A stretch of 64,000 bases of DNA from Streptomyces flavotricini (GTDB lineage Bacteria; Actinomycetota; Actinomycetes; Streptomycetales; Streptomycetaceae): positions 1,725,344 through 1,789,343 of the forward strand of contig NZ_JAINUL010000001.1 in NCBI RefSeq assembly GCF_020639365.1, written 5' to 3'. The position numbers and the translations under genes were made by a program. The notes under the pieces are model-generated. The model worked only from the letters and a program-made list of their open reading frames with translations, made no database searches and had not been told where the DNA came from. Of the stretch, positions 29,707 to 40,214 are shown in pieces (position 1 is the first letter of the stretch; each line of letters begins with the position of its first letter).

Positions 29707-29723
29707 GAAGATCTGAGATCTTC
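29707..29723. repeat. 17-bp palindrome GAAGATCTGAGATCTTC
   Basis: A perfect 8-1-8 inverted repeat in the gap between the passenger gene and the transposase start. Low GC for this genome. It could be a binding site or a hairpin. The remainder of 29584-29894 shows nothing I can name. Confidence 0.4.
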
Positions 29724-29894
29724 GCGCTGCCCTGGGCGCTCTTGGCCACAGCGCGGACCGGGAGGTCCGGTACTGGGCATGAGGTGGCGTCCGGTCTCCC
29801 GTGTCTTGTCGGCCTGCTCAAGCGTGAAGCCGGGCAATCGGGCAGCCCCCTGCCGGCGGCCGGAGAGACCAGACAGGGCGGCCAAGATCGTTCT

Positions 29895-30748
29895 GTGACG
29901 AATGACCTGGACGCCCTGCTCACCGCACTGTATGTGGAGATCGACGACGAGATCACGGACACCCGGTGGCTGGGACGCCCTCCCCGGCTGACCGATTCCG
30001 AGCTCGTCTGCCTCGCCGTCGCCCGGGCGATGCTGGGCTTCACCTCGGAGTCCAGGTGGCTGCGGTCCGTCCACTCCCGCCTCGGCAAGATGTTCCCCTC
30101 CGTGCCGAAGCAGCCGGGCTGGAACAAGCGGCTGCGGGCTGCGCTGCCGCTGGTCAAGCGGGCTGTACGGCTCCTTGCGATGGACACCGACTTCTGGTTC
30201 GACAACCACTGGATCATCGACTCCATCCCGGTCGAGTGCGGCCGGTCACGCCCCACCGTGAAGCGGTCGGACCTGGCCGGCTGGGCCGGATACGGGTACT
30301 GCGCCAGCCATTCCCGATTCTTCTGGGGCCTGCGGCTATACCTGGTGTGCACCCCAACCGGACGAGCGCGAGGTGCTGCCGGCGATGTTGGATCGTGAGC
30401 CGGACACAGTCACCGACCGCCCCGGCCTGCTGGTGATCACGGACAAGGGCTTCGCCTCCAAGAAATTGGAGACCGATCTGGCCATGCGCGGGGCAGAGCT
30501 GCTGCGGCCCTCGCAAGCGGGAGAAGCGCCGTGAGGGCGAGTCACTGCTGAAATCGGTGCAGCAACTGATCGAGTCGGTGAACGACACCCTCAAAGGCCA
30601 GCTCGACCTGGAACAACACGGCGGCCGGACCTTTGAGGGCGTCACCGTCCGCGTCGCCCAACGCGTCCTCGCGCTGGCCGCAGCAATCTGGCACAACCAC
30701 AGGACCGGACAGCCAATCACACGGTCCCTGATCGCCTACGACCACTGA
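29895..30748 (+). pseudogene. IS982 family transposase, two frameshifts
   Basis: Three successive frames give one IS982-type transposase of about 285 residues. Frame one (29895 to about 30350) starts at a GTG with TNDLDALLTALYVEIDDEI and includes IIDSIPVE with the first catalytic Asp. After a shift near 30350 a second frame gives VLPAMLDREP and VITDKGFASKK (second Asp). After another shift near 30530 a third frame gives LIESVNDTLKGQL (catalytic Glu) and runs to a stop at 30748. All three DDE residues are present but in different frames, so the gene is dead unless programmed shifting occurs, which is unlikely for two events. Confidence 0.85.
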
Positions 30749-30770
30749 TCAGTTCGGAATGACTCATCTA

Positions 30771-31635
30771 GGGCTTGTCCCGTAAAGGATCTTCGAGCGG
30801 GTGCGCGCGAGGCCGGCCGGTGTTCGATCCCCTTGTCTATCCGCTGAGGACGAGGTTGTGCAGGCGAGCGATGCCGCTCATCGCGTGGTGGACACCGTCG
30901 CCCTTCAATCGGCAGTCGCGAAGGATCTTCCAGGCTTTCATCCGGGCGAAGGCGTGCTCGACGCGGGCACGGACCTGGCGGTGGGAGGCGTTGTGCTCTT
31001 CCTTCCAGGCGGGCAGTTCGTACTGTCCGCGTTCGCGACGGTGCGGGATGACCAGACCGGTGCCCCGGTAGCCGCCGTCGGCGACCACAGTGGTGCGGCC
31101 GACGGCGGCTTTGGCGCCGGACAGCTCCCATGCCTTGCAGACATTGCGGTTACCTGGCAGGGGCCGGCCGACCACCATGACGAGGCGGGTGTCGGCGTCG
31201 ATGACGACTTGGTGATTCGTGGAGTAGCGGTAGTTCTTCGACTGCTCGGCCACCGTGTGGTCGCGTACGGGGACCAGGGTTCCGTCCACGATCAACACAG
31301 TGTCCTTGCGAAACCGCTTGCGCGGCCGGAGCGCAAGCAAGGGGCCGAGGTGTCTGATGACGCGGTCAGCCGCGGACTTTGATATCCCGAGCAGCGGGGC
31401 AAGCTGGCGCAGCGTCAAGTTTGTCCGCCAGTACGTCGTGACCAGCAGCACTCGGTTCTCCAGCGGCGGCCTCCACGGCCGACCTCGCCGCCCCTCATCG
31501 GCTCCCTCACTGCGCAACGCTGTCACCAGCTTGGCGAAACAGCGTGGGCTCAGCCCAGTGAACGGGGCTATACAGGATGGGGCCGACGCCGTGATCACTC
31601 CAGTCACAGCAAGATCATGACGCCAAGCAGGGGCC
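30771..31635 (-). mobile_element. IS5 family insertion sequence (ends approximate)
   Basis: It contains one intact transposase gene. The right end as drawn, GGGCTTGTCCCGTAA at 30771, matches the TTGTCCCGTAA ends of the MITE at 33.3 kb. The other end is less sure: CTA occurs at 30768-30770 and again at 31636-31638, as a 3-bp TNA target duplication would, but the terminal repeats between those limits are weak. A better inverted match to the TTGTCCCG end lies at 32255-32265, which would make a larger unit including the HEAT-like gene. Confidence 0.55.
30837..31607 (-). CDS. IS5 family transposase
   Basis: 256 residues, apparently full length. An N-terminal helix-turn-helix with LTLRQLAPLLGISKSAADRV is followed by the DDE domain: first Asp in LIVDGTLVPVRD (about 129), second in TVVADGGYRGTG (about 188), and Glu in ARVEHAFARMK (about 230). 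This is the layout of IS5/IS427-group (DDE_Tnp_4) enzymes. No frameshift or stop is seen, so the element may still be mobile. It reads against the broken IS982 transposase and sits directly beside its right terminal repeat. Confidence 0.88.
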   Translation of the reverse strand: MTGVITASAPSCIAPFTGLSPRCFAKLVTALRSEGADEGRRGRPWRPPLENRVLLVTTYWRTNLTLRQLAPLLGISKSAADRVIRHLGPLLALRPRKRFRKDTVLIVDGTLVPVRDHTVAEQSKNYRYSTNHQVVIDADTRLVMVVGRPLPGNRNVCKAWELSGAKAAVGRTTVVADGGYRGTGLVIPHRRERGQYELPAWKEEHNASHRQVRARVEHAFARMKAWKILRDCRLKGDGVHHAMSGIARLHNLVLSG

Positions 31636-31743
31636 CTATAGCACTACTCCGTCGCAGGCCGCCTGGCCAGGGCCTCACCCATAACTGCACCATGCTCAAG
31701 ACGCCGCCGGGGGCCGGCGCGATCATCTGACGAGGAGCAGGAC

Positions 31744-32247
31744 ATGGGAAGTCTGTTGAGGAGCATTTCCGGGATCCGCTGGGGAGAACTGCACGACGCG
31801 ACGGGCGCCGCGGCCGGCGGTATCCCCCCTCTGCTGTCCCGGATCGCCTATGGGGATGAGGACACGGCTCGTATCGCCATCGATGACCTGGGTGACGCCG
31901 TCTGTGCGCTGGGGTTCGTCGTCGGTGAGGCGACAGTTCCCACGGTCCCGTTCCTTCTCGAACTGGCCGGGACCCCGCAGGTGGCCTGCAAGGCCGAGTT
32001 GTTGTACCTGCTGGGAAGCATCTACCGGACCGACCAATGGCACTCCGCTGCTGCGTCGACCCAGGATCGCAAGCACGGCGCGAGCTACCAGCAGCAAACC
32101 GGCTGGGAGGCGGCTGCAAGGGCTGCCGTGTATGCGGGCCTGTCAGTCATCGAGGGTGTCGCCTCCTCCGTGCGGCCGGAGGAGGCGATGCCTGCTCGGA
32201 AGTTGCTGCAGGTGATGGACGACACCCCTCGGTTCCCGGAGCTATGA
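31744..32247 (+). CDS. HEAT-repeat-like protein
   Basis: 167 residues. The start is supported by GAGGAGCAGGAC. The pattern W-x-E-L-x-D-A-x-G-A near residue 13, two helical repeats (IPPLLSRIAYGDEDTARIAI, TVPTVPFLLELAG) and a long C-terminal helix match small actinobacterial HEAT-repeat proteins that often begin with a WxxLxHAYG motif. Some relatives look like immunity or adaptor proteins near mobile DNA; that is inference. It lies between an IS5 transposase and transposase debris, and could be a passenger of a larger IS5 unit ending near 32270. Confidence 0.65.
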   Translation: MGSLLRSISGIRWGELHDATGAAAGGIPPLLSRIAYGDEDTARIAIDDLGDAVCALGFVVGEATVPTVPFLLELAGTPQVACKAELLYLLGSIYRTDQWHSAAASTQDRKHGASYQQQTGWEAAARAAVYAGLSVIEGVASSVRPEEAMPARKLLQVMDDTPRFPEL

Positions 32248-32271
32248 GCGGTCATTGCGGGACAACCCTTG

Positions 32272-32398
32272 GTGACCTGAGTCAGAGATTCTGTGGCAGT
32301 AGGCGGCGACTTCGTCGAGGATCTCGTCGGCGGTCTAGCCGGTTCTCGCGGAAGGTCTCCTGCCAACGTGCGGCGTTCGCGTACCGGAGGACGGTGTT
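32272..32398 (-). pseudogene. Transposase C-terminal remnant (IS630-like)
   Basis: On the minus strand, ANAARWQETFRENR followed after one base shift by TADEILDEVAAYCHRISDSGH reads like the last about 40 residues of IS630-type transposases from Streptomyces. A single frameshift separates the two parts, and nothing of the catalytic domain remains. Confidence 0.6.
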
Positions 32399-32462
32399 AA
32401 GTCCGTGATCTGATGGTTTGGGCGGGGCCGGTCGGCCCGCCGGGTCGGAGAGGCGAGATCGC

Positions 32463-32972
32463 GTGACTGAGACACAGATAGAGGCCGCTGTCGACGGGCA
32501 GCTCCCGCCGGAGCAGGTCGAGGCTGTGCTCGAGCGGGCCCTGCAGGCCGAGATGAGTGAACACCTCGGCTATGACAAGGGCGATCCGGCGGGTCGGGTC
32601 AGCGGCAACAGCCGCAACGGCACTGCCGCGAAGACGGTCCTGACGGACATCGGACCGGTCCAGGTCGAGGTGCCCTGGGACCGCAGCGGCGAGTTCGAAC
32701 CGCAGATCGTCCCGACGAATGCCCGCTGGCGGTCTGGTTTCGACGAGCAGGCCCTGGCCCTCTACGCCCGTGGCATAACGGTTCGCGACATCCAGTCCTA
32801 TCTGGCGAAGATGTACGGTAGCGACGTTTCACCGGACCTCATCTCGAAGGTGACGGATGCGGTCAACGACGAGATCACAACTTGGCAGTCGAGGCCCCTC
32901 GACTCGCTCTGGCCGGTCGTCTACATCGACGCGCTGTGGATCAAGGTGCGGGACGGCAAGGTCGCCAACCGG
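32463..32972 (+). pseudogene. IS256 family transposase, truncated at the 3' end
   Basis: It starts at a GTG and covers about 170 residues of a Mutator/IS256 transposase: PEQVEAVLERALQAEMSEHLGY, GNSRNGTAAKTVLTDIGP, the VPWDRSGEFEPQIV segment, IVRDIQ-like (ITVRDIQSYLAKMYG) and VVYIDALWIKVRDG with the first catalytic Asp. After KVANRR the sequence leaves the family; the second Asp and Glu are missing. A full protein would exceed 400 residues. The break point at about 32972 abuts an unrelated minus-strand fragment. Confidence 0.85.
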
Positions 32973-32994
32973 CGGCTACTTCTTTCGGTTGGCG

Positions 32995-33333
32995 TCAGCG
33001 ATCGCGCCACCTTATCCACAACTCATGCGCTGCATCCCTCGCTCGGTCCGTCAACCGCTGACGCCGGGAAGTCCTAAGCCAAGCCTCATAGAACTCCCGC
33101 TGCTCCTCCACAGTCCCGACATCGGCCGGATTCGCATGACTGAAGATGAATACACGTTCTCGCGCGACTTCCCTTTTCTTCAATAGATAAAGGGTCTGCC
33201 CACCCGTCATGTCGCGCAACATGCCCGAAGGATGGGCATCGATTCGCGCTCCGTTGCAGAGCAACAAGTACCCCAGAGGCTCAATCTGGAGCCTCACATT
33301 CTTGAGCGCTTCAAACAGATCAGCTCCAGAAGT
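32995..33333 (-). pseudogene. Fragment of an unnamed actinobacterial protein, 5' end lost
   Basis: About 110 residues: DLFEALKNVRLQIEPLGYLL, then RIDAHPSGMLRDMTGG, LYLLKKRE and VGTVEEQREFYEAWL. The pattern (LxPxG, DAxPSGMxRDMxGG, VxTVxEQxxFxxxW) recurs in small Streptomyces proteins of unknown function. The N-terminal end is cut off by the MITE-like element that starts at 33334. The tail after EAWL may be extra sequence from the IS256 junction. It is probably not functional. Confidence 0.6.
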
Positions 33334-33497
33334 CCTAGAGGTTGTCCCGTAATCCCCGGCGGGCGCGCGGCGCCACCTACGGCACCTCGCCGCGCTGTCG
33401 GGATCGCCCGAATACGCCCGGTATGAGGACGGTCCTTCGCCTTGCGATGCACCGCATCTGACGCCGCGCTGACCCACCGCGGATTACGGGACAGCCT

Positions 33498-33502
<5 letters not shown>
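33334..33502. mobile_element. 169-bp MITE-like element
   Basis: Terminal inverted repeats 33334-33355 and 33481-33502 agree at 20 of 22 positions and carry the TTGTCCCGTAATCC motif. There is no coding capacity. The ends resemble that of the nearby IS5 element (TTGTCCCGTAA), so its transposase could mobilise it. It cuts one gene on the left and supplies the last bases, including the stop codon, of the DUF5701 gene on the right. Confidence 0.7.
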
Positions 33503-35872
<2,370 letters not shown>

Positions 35873-36057
35873 GCGCACGGCCCGGCAGGCGGCCACGCTC
35901 AGCCGATCCCGCGAGCACCCCCCGCGCGCTCCTCCGCCGGGGTGGTTCCCGGGGCCGGGCGGGCGCGGTACGGCACGTCTCGCGGGGCGCGGGAGGGCTC
36001 CCGTACGAAGCTGTGCGCTGCTCCCTGCACCCCGCGAGGCCGGAGGTTCGTACGCCC

Positions 36058-38133
36058 ATGACCCACGCACACCTGAGACCGGCCCGGTGGCCGCGCCGCG
36101 GACCCGGCGGGACGACCGGGGTGCTGGCCGCCGCGCTCGGCCTGGCGCTCGTACTCGCGCTGCCCGGCTCCGCGCTGGCCGCACCCGGCGATCTGGATCC
36201 CTCCTTCGGGCCCGACGGCCGGGTGGTCACCCCCTTCCCCGGGTACGCGGAGGGCCACGACATCGCGCAGCAGGCCGACGGCAAGCTGGTCGTGGCGGGC
36301 CTGAGCGAGGGCGGCTTCGCGCTCGCCCGGTACAACGCCGACGGCGGCCTCGACTCAGGCTTCGCCGGGGACGGTACGGTCACCAGCGACTTCGGCGGTG
36401 GCGCCCATACGGCCAACGCGGTGGCGATCCAACCCTCTGACGGGAAGATCGTCGTGGCGGGCACCACCGAGGTGATCGCGGAGGAGGGCGGCGGCTGCTG
36501 CTTCTTCTCCGTGGCCCGCTACAACACCGACGGCAGTGCGGACACCGGCTTCGGTGACGGCGGCCTCGTACGCCTCGAGGAGTTCGGCGGGTCCGCGGAC
36601 GGCGCCGACGTGGCGGTCCAGCCCGACGGCAAGATCATCGCCGCGGGCAAGGGCGCCGGCGGAGGCTTCGCCCTGGTCCGCCTCGACACCGCCGGAAACC
36701 TGGACCCGAGCCTCGGCGGTGACGGCGCGGTCGTCGCGGGATTCACGCCCTCCTCGCCCCAGGACGCCGGCGGCACCGCCCGCCGCATGGCCCTCCAGCC
36801 GGACGGCAAGATCGTCTCGGTCGGGTACGTGGGCAACACCGACTTCGACATCGGCGTGGCCCGCTACCTGCCCAACGGCACCCTCGACACCACGTTCAGC
36901 GGTGACGGCATGGTGACCGCGAACTTCGGCGGCACCGAGTTCGGCAACGCCGTGGCGGTGCAGTCGGACGGCAAGATCGTCGCGGCGGGGTCCGGCGGGG
37001 CCGGCGTCGCCCTGCTGCGCTACAACGCCGACGGCAGCCCCGACGGCGGCTTCGGCACCGGCGGGCGGACCTCGGTCCACTTCCCGGGCGACGGCGGCGG
37101 CGCGAACGCGATGGCGCTCCAGCCGAACGGCAAGATCGTCATCGCGGGGCAGGCCGACGACCCGAACAGCCAGGAGGCCAACGACTTCGGCCTGGCCCGC
37201 TTCAACACCAACGGCACGGTGGACACCGGCTTCGGCGGCGACGGCTTCGTGGTCACCGGCTTCCAGGACTGGGACGAAGCCCGCGGGGTGCTCGTACAAC
37301 CTGACGGCAAGATCGTCGCCGCGGGCTTCGGGGCGGGCTCCGCCTTCGCCCTCGCCCGCTACCAGGGCGGCGACGGCACGGCTCCGCCCCCGCCGCCCGG
37401 CGCGAACCTGTCGGTGACGCAGACCGGTACGGCCGCCGTGAGCATCGGCGACCGCGCCTCGTACACGGTGACGGTCTCCAACGCCGCGGCCTCCACCGCC
37501 ACCGCCACCGGCGTGACCCTCACGGACACGCTCTCCGGAGCAGGAGTGGGCCTGACCTCGGCCGCGGCCTCACAGGGCACGTGTACGACCACGGCGACGG
37601 GGGCCGTCTGCGCCCTGGGCTCCCTGGCCCCGGGCGCGAGCGCGACGGTCACGGTGACGGGCGAGCCCCGGGCCGCCGGTACGGTCACGAACACGGCCGT
37701 CGTGAGCGCGACGCAGCAGGACCCCGTTACGTCCGACAACACGTCCGTGACGACGACTTCGGCGAACAACGCCCACGGCTGCACGATCATCGGCACCACC
37801 GGAGCCGACACGCTGACCGGCGGCTACTTCACCGACGTGATCTGCGGTCTCGGCGGCAACGACACCGTCCGCGCGGGCTACGGGAACGACACCGTCTACG
37901 GCGGCTACGGCAACGACAACCTCGACGGCGGCTTCGGCGACGACAACCTCGACGGCGGCTTCGGCGACGACACCGTGAACGGCGGGCCGGGCAACGACAT
38001 CCTGACCGGCGACTACGGCAACGACCGGCTCACGACCACGGACGCCGTCTCCGGCAACGACACCGCCAACGGCGGCCCCGGCACGGACACCTGCACCACC
38101 GACCCGGGCGACACCCGCACCAGCTGCCCCTGA
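36058..38133 (+). CDS. Secreted delta-60 / DUF11 / RTX-repeat protein
   Basis: 691 residues from the ATG at 36058, with GGAGG 10 nt upstream. A signal peptide (cleavage near residue 41, ALAAPGDLD) is followed by about seven delta-60 repeats of about 55 residues, each with FG-x-(D/G)G and Q-x-DGKI(V/I)-x-AG. Next, about residues 450-545, is a DUF11 beta-sandwich (LSVTQTGTAAVSIGD). The C-terminus has glycine-rich calcium-binding nonapeptide-like repeats: GLGGNDTVRAGYGNDTVYGG, FGDDNLDGG twice in tandem, GPGNDILTG. It is probably an exported surface protein that folds on calcium. A strong terminator follows. The DNA repeats may cause copy-number variation. Confidence 0.88.
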   Translation: MTHAHLRPARWPRRGPGGTTGVLAAALGLALVLALPGSALAAPGDLDPSFGPDGRVVTPFPGYAEGHDIAQQADGKLVVAGLSEGGFALARYNADGGLDSGFAGDGTVTSDFGGGAHTANAVAIQPSDGKIVVAGTTEVIAEEGGGCCFFSVARYNTDGSADTGFGDGGLVRLEEFGGSADGADVAVQPDGKIIAAGKGAGGGFALVRLDTAGNLDPSLGGDGAVVAGFTPSSPQDAGGTARRMALQPDGKIVSVGYVGNTDFDIGVARYLPNGTLDTTFSGDGMVTANFGGTEFGNAVAVQSDGKIVAAGSGGAGVALLRYNADGSPDGGFGTGGRTSVHFPGDGGGANAMALQPNGKIVIAGQADDPNSQEANDFGLARFNTNGTVDTGFGGDGFVVTGFQDWDEARGVLVQPDGKIVAAGFGAGSAFALARYQGGDGTAPPPPPGANLSVTQTGTAAVSIGDRASYTVTVSNAAASTATATGVTLTDTLSGAGVGLTSAAASQGTCTTTATGAVCALGSLAPGASATVTVTGEPRAAGTVTNTAVVSATQQDPVTSDNTSVTTTSANNAHGCTIIGTTGADTLTGGYFTDVICGLGGNDTVRAGYGNDTVYGGYGNDNLDGGFGDDNLDGGFGDDTVNGGPGNDILTGDYGNDRLTTTDAVSGNDTANGGPGTDTCTTDPGDTRTSCP

Positions 38134-38147
38134 CCCCGCCCCCACCC

Positions 38148-38185
38148 GGGAGAGCCGTCGCCACCCCCATGGCGACGGCTCTCCC
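38148..38185 (+). terminator. 16-bp perfect hairpin terminator
   Basis: 38148-38163 pairs perfectly with 38170-38185, with a 6-nt loop, 14 bp after the secreted repeat gene. No U-tract follows. It is convergent with the next gene and can serve as a terminator for the upstream transcript. Confidence 0.7.
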
Positions 38186-38261
38186 CCGTTGCCGGACCGG
38201 CTCGCCCCCGAGCGGCGGATCCGGGGGGGGAACCCGGGTGGGGTGCGGCCGGACGTGCCGC

Positions 38262-38819
38262 TCAGAAGGTCCAGCGGGTGTGGGTGTAGACGCCGTCGTC
38301 GCGGCCGAAGCCGTAGGCCGTGGCCGGGCGGACCCCGAACATCGCCACGTCGCCCTTGCGGAGCGCGTCCCCGATGCCGTGGAAGGTGCCCTCGGAGGAG
38401 GTGACGTGGGGGCCGTACTTCGTCTCGTACGCCGCGATCACCTGCTCCAGCAGTGCCGGATCGGTGACCTGCTCCGCCGGGCCCTCGACCACGAGGTCGA
38501 GCCCCTCGGTGAGGGAGTTGCCCCCGGTGGTGAGCGCGCAGTGGCCGTTGTGGGCGAGGTTCTTCGCCTTCTGCTCGCCCGGGCCGGTCGAGAAGTACAG
38601 CGCTCCCTCGTGCCAGGCGGCGATCACGGGAGTGACGTGCAGTCGGCCGTCGGCCCGTACCGTGGACACCCAGAAGACCTCGGCGGCGTCCAACTGCCGC
38701 CGGGCCTCGGCCCAGTCGGTGGCGGTCACGTCCGCGGCGCCCGGGCGGGGGTTGAGGGCGGAGCTGTAGCGGGCGTCGAGTTCGGTCGTGGGGTGCTGCG
38801 CGGGTCCCTGTGCCGGCAT
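38262..38819 (-). CDS. Pyridoxamine 5'-phosphate oxidase-fold protein
   Basis: 185 residues from the ATG at 38819, with GGGAGG upstream. PNPOx-like split barrel: VFWVSTVRADGRLHVTPV, AALYFST-type (GALYFSTGPGEQKAKNL), CALTTGG and a VEGPAEQV strand. Such proteins bind FMN, haem or F420; the ALYFSTG and QKAKNL context fits actinobacterial F420- or FMN-dependent reductases, but the cofactor cannot be settled. It stands alone, transcribed away from the O-methyltransferase. Confidence 0.88.
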   Translation of the reverse strand: MPAQGPAQHPTTELDARYSSALNPRPGAADVTATDWAEARRQLDAAEVFWVSTVRADGRLHVTPVIAAWHEGALYFSTGPGEQKAKNLAHNGHCALTTGGNSLTEGLDLVVEGPAEQVTDPALLEQVIAAYETKYGPHVTSSEGTFHGIGDALRKGDVAMFGVRPATAYGFGRDDGVYTHTRWTF

Positions 38820-38998
38820 GGCGGACCTCCCTTCCTCTCCTGCCCCCAACGACCGGCCGCCCGCGCGGAAACCGTCATCGGGCCCGCTTTCGCCCGTCTG
38901 ACCCCCTGCGCTTCCACGGTCTGTTGAAAGATCCGCCCTTCGTGTAAGTTCCCTTTGGGAACTCGTATGTGAGGTCGGCGAAGGGATCGGGAGAGCTC

Positions 38999-39661
38999 AT
39001 GGGGCAGCAGACGTGGACGGCCGTTGACGACTACTTCGACGGGCTGCTCGTCGAGGAGGACGAAGCGCTGCTCGCCGCCAACGCGGACGCCGCGTCCGCC
39101 GGACTGCCCGCGCACCAGGTGGCTCCCAACCAGGGCAAGCTGCTGCACCTCCTCGCCCGGATCCGCGGCGCGCGCACCGTCCTGGAGATCGGCACCCTCG
39201 GCGGCTACAGCACCATCTGGCTCGCCCGGGCGCTGCCGCCCGGCGGGCGGCTGGTCACGCTGGAGGCCGACCCGCGGTGCGCCGACGTCGCCGCCGCGAA
39301 CATCGCGCGGGCCGGACTGGCGGACGTCGTCGACATCCGGCGCGGCCGGGCCGTCGACCTGCTGCCTGAGCTCACCGGCCTCGCCCCGTTCGACCTGGTC
39401 TTCATCGACGCCGACAAGCCGTCGAACCCGGACTACCTGAAGTGGGCCCTCGAACTGACCCGGCCCGGCAGCGTCATCATCGGCGACAACGTCGTGCGCG
39501 ACGGCGCCGTCGTCGACCCCGACAGCACCGACCCCCGCGTCCAGGGCGTCCGCCGGTTCACCGAACTCATCGCCGAGCACCCGAGGTTGACCGCCACGGC
39601 CCTCCAGACCGTCGGCGGCAAGGGGTACGACGGCCTCGTCATGGCCCTGGTCACCGACTGA
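38999..39661 (+). CDS. O-methyltransferase, catechol/caffeoyl-CoA type
   Basis: 220 residues from the ATG at 38999, with GGGAGAG upstream. A small SAM O-methyltransferase: QGKLLHLLARIRGARTVLEIGTLGGYST (SAM motif I near 58), LEADPRCADVAAANI, LVFIDADKPSNPDYLKWAL with the metal-binding Asp, and IIGDNVVRDGAV with the Asp-Asn pair. Family members need Mg2+ and methylate catechol hydroxyls, including some natural-product intermediates. The extension upstream to 38969 lacks support. The MazF-like gene begins 41 bp later with its own -10 box. Confidence 0.9.
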   Translation: MGQQTWTAVDDYFDGLLVEEDEALLAANADAASAGLPAHQVAPNQGKLLHLLARIRGARTVLEIGTLGGYSTIWLARALPPGGRLVTLEADPRCADVAAANIARAGLADVVDIRRGRAVDLLPELTGLAPFDLVFIDADKPSNPDYLKWALELTRPGSVIIGDNVVRDGAVVDPDSTDPRVQGVRRFTELIAEHPRLTATALQTVGGKGYDGLVMALVTD

Positions 39662-39689
39662 CCCGCACCACGGCGACGCCCCGAGCCAC

Positions 39690-39702
39690 TAACCTCAGCC
39701 GC
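39690..39702 (+). promoter_or_regulatory. -10 element of a leaderless mazF-like gene
   Basis: TAACCT (39690-39695) followed by 7 nt and ATG. The spacing fits a leaderless transcript. Confidence 0.45.
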
Positions 39703-40167
39703 ATGACGGCACTTTCCCACCACAGCTCCGACCCCATCGAGCAGCCCGGGCGCGGCGGGGCCACCGCCACCACCGAGGCCGATCCGCACGCCATCGGGCC
39801 CGTGCGCACCGAGTACGCGCCCGACAAGGACGGCGACCCCGACCCCGGCGAGATCGTGTGGACCTGGGTCCCGTTCGAGGAGAACGACGGCCGCGGCAAG
39901 GACCGGCCGGTGCTGGTCGTCGCCCGGGAGGCGGGCGGGCGGACGCTGCTCGCCGTGCAGCTTTCCAGCAAGCGGCACGACAACGACCGGGAATGGGTGC
40001 CGATCGGGACCGGGCCGTGGGACGGCGCCGGACGGGAGTCCTGGGTGGACGTGGACCGGGTGCTGCGCGTGCACGAGGACGGCATGCGGCGCGAGGCGTG
40101 CGCCCTGGACCGGGGCAGGTTCCAGCTGGTCGTGGACCGGCTCCGAGAGCGCTACGGCTGGCGGTAG
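39703..40167 (+). CDS. Solitary PemK/MazF-like protein
   Basis: 154 residues. After a disordered 35-residue start, GEIVWTWVPFEENDGRGKDRPVLVVARE matches the MazF/PemK N-terminal strand-loop (usually GxIwxxxFxPxxGxExxKxRPVLVV), with the key Arg of the RPVLVV segment. The second half (LAVQLSSKRHDND, WVPIGTGPWD) contains the usual Ser/Thr-rich strand. MazF proteins are sequence-specific endoribonucleases neutralised by a small antitoxin. No antitoxin-like gene precedes or follows it, and such solitary long versions in Streptomyces may not be toxins. Confidence 0.8.
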   Translation: MTALSHHSSDPIEQPGRGGATATTEADPHAIGPVRTEYAPDKDGDPDPGEIVWTWVPFEENDGRGKDRPVLVVAREAGGRTLLAVQLSSKRHDNDREWVPIGTGPWDGAGRESWVDVDRVLRVHEDGMRREACALDRGRFQLVVDRLRERYGWR

Positions 40168-40214
40168 CGGATTCCGTACGTCGCGCGGGGGCCCCGGCCC
40201 CTACGCCCCGGCCC

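Larger units (their letters stand above)
28884..30773. mobile_element. Decayed IS982-type unit with passenger gene and 27-bp terminal repeats
   Basis: Near-perfect inverted repeats, 25 of 27 positions identical, lie at 28884-28910 and 30747-30773 (core GAGTCATTCCGAA). They enclose a broken IS982-type transposase near the right end and an oppositely oriented small gene near the left end. IS982 elements are normally about 1 kb with the transposase close to both ends, so this 1.9-kb unit either carries cargo or is two ends brought together by deletion. No target duplication is evident; the right end abuts another element. 28911-29112 shows nothing recognisable. Confidence 0.6.

Noticed and set aside
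36200..38100. Regularly spaced repeats that could look like a CRISPR array
   Set aside because: The repeats are coding delta-60 and RTX units with three-base periodicity, not identical direct repeats with unique spacers.
39442..39702. An antitoxin gene upstream of the MazF-like gene
   Set aside because: The preceding sequence is the end of the O-methyltransferase gene; the in-frame upstream extension is low-complexity Arg/Pro and not an antitoxin.
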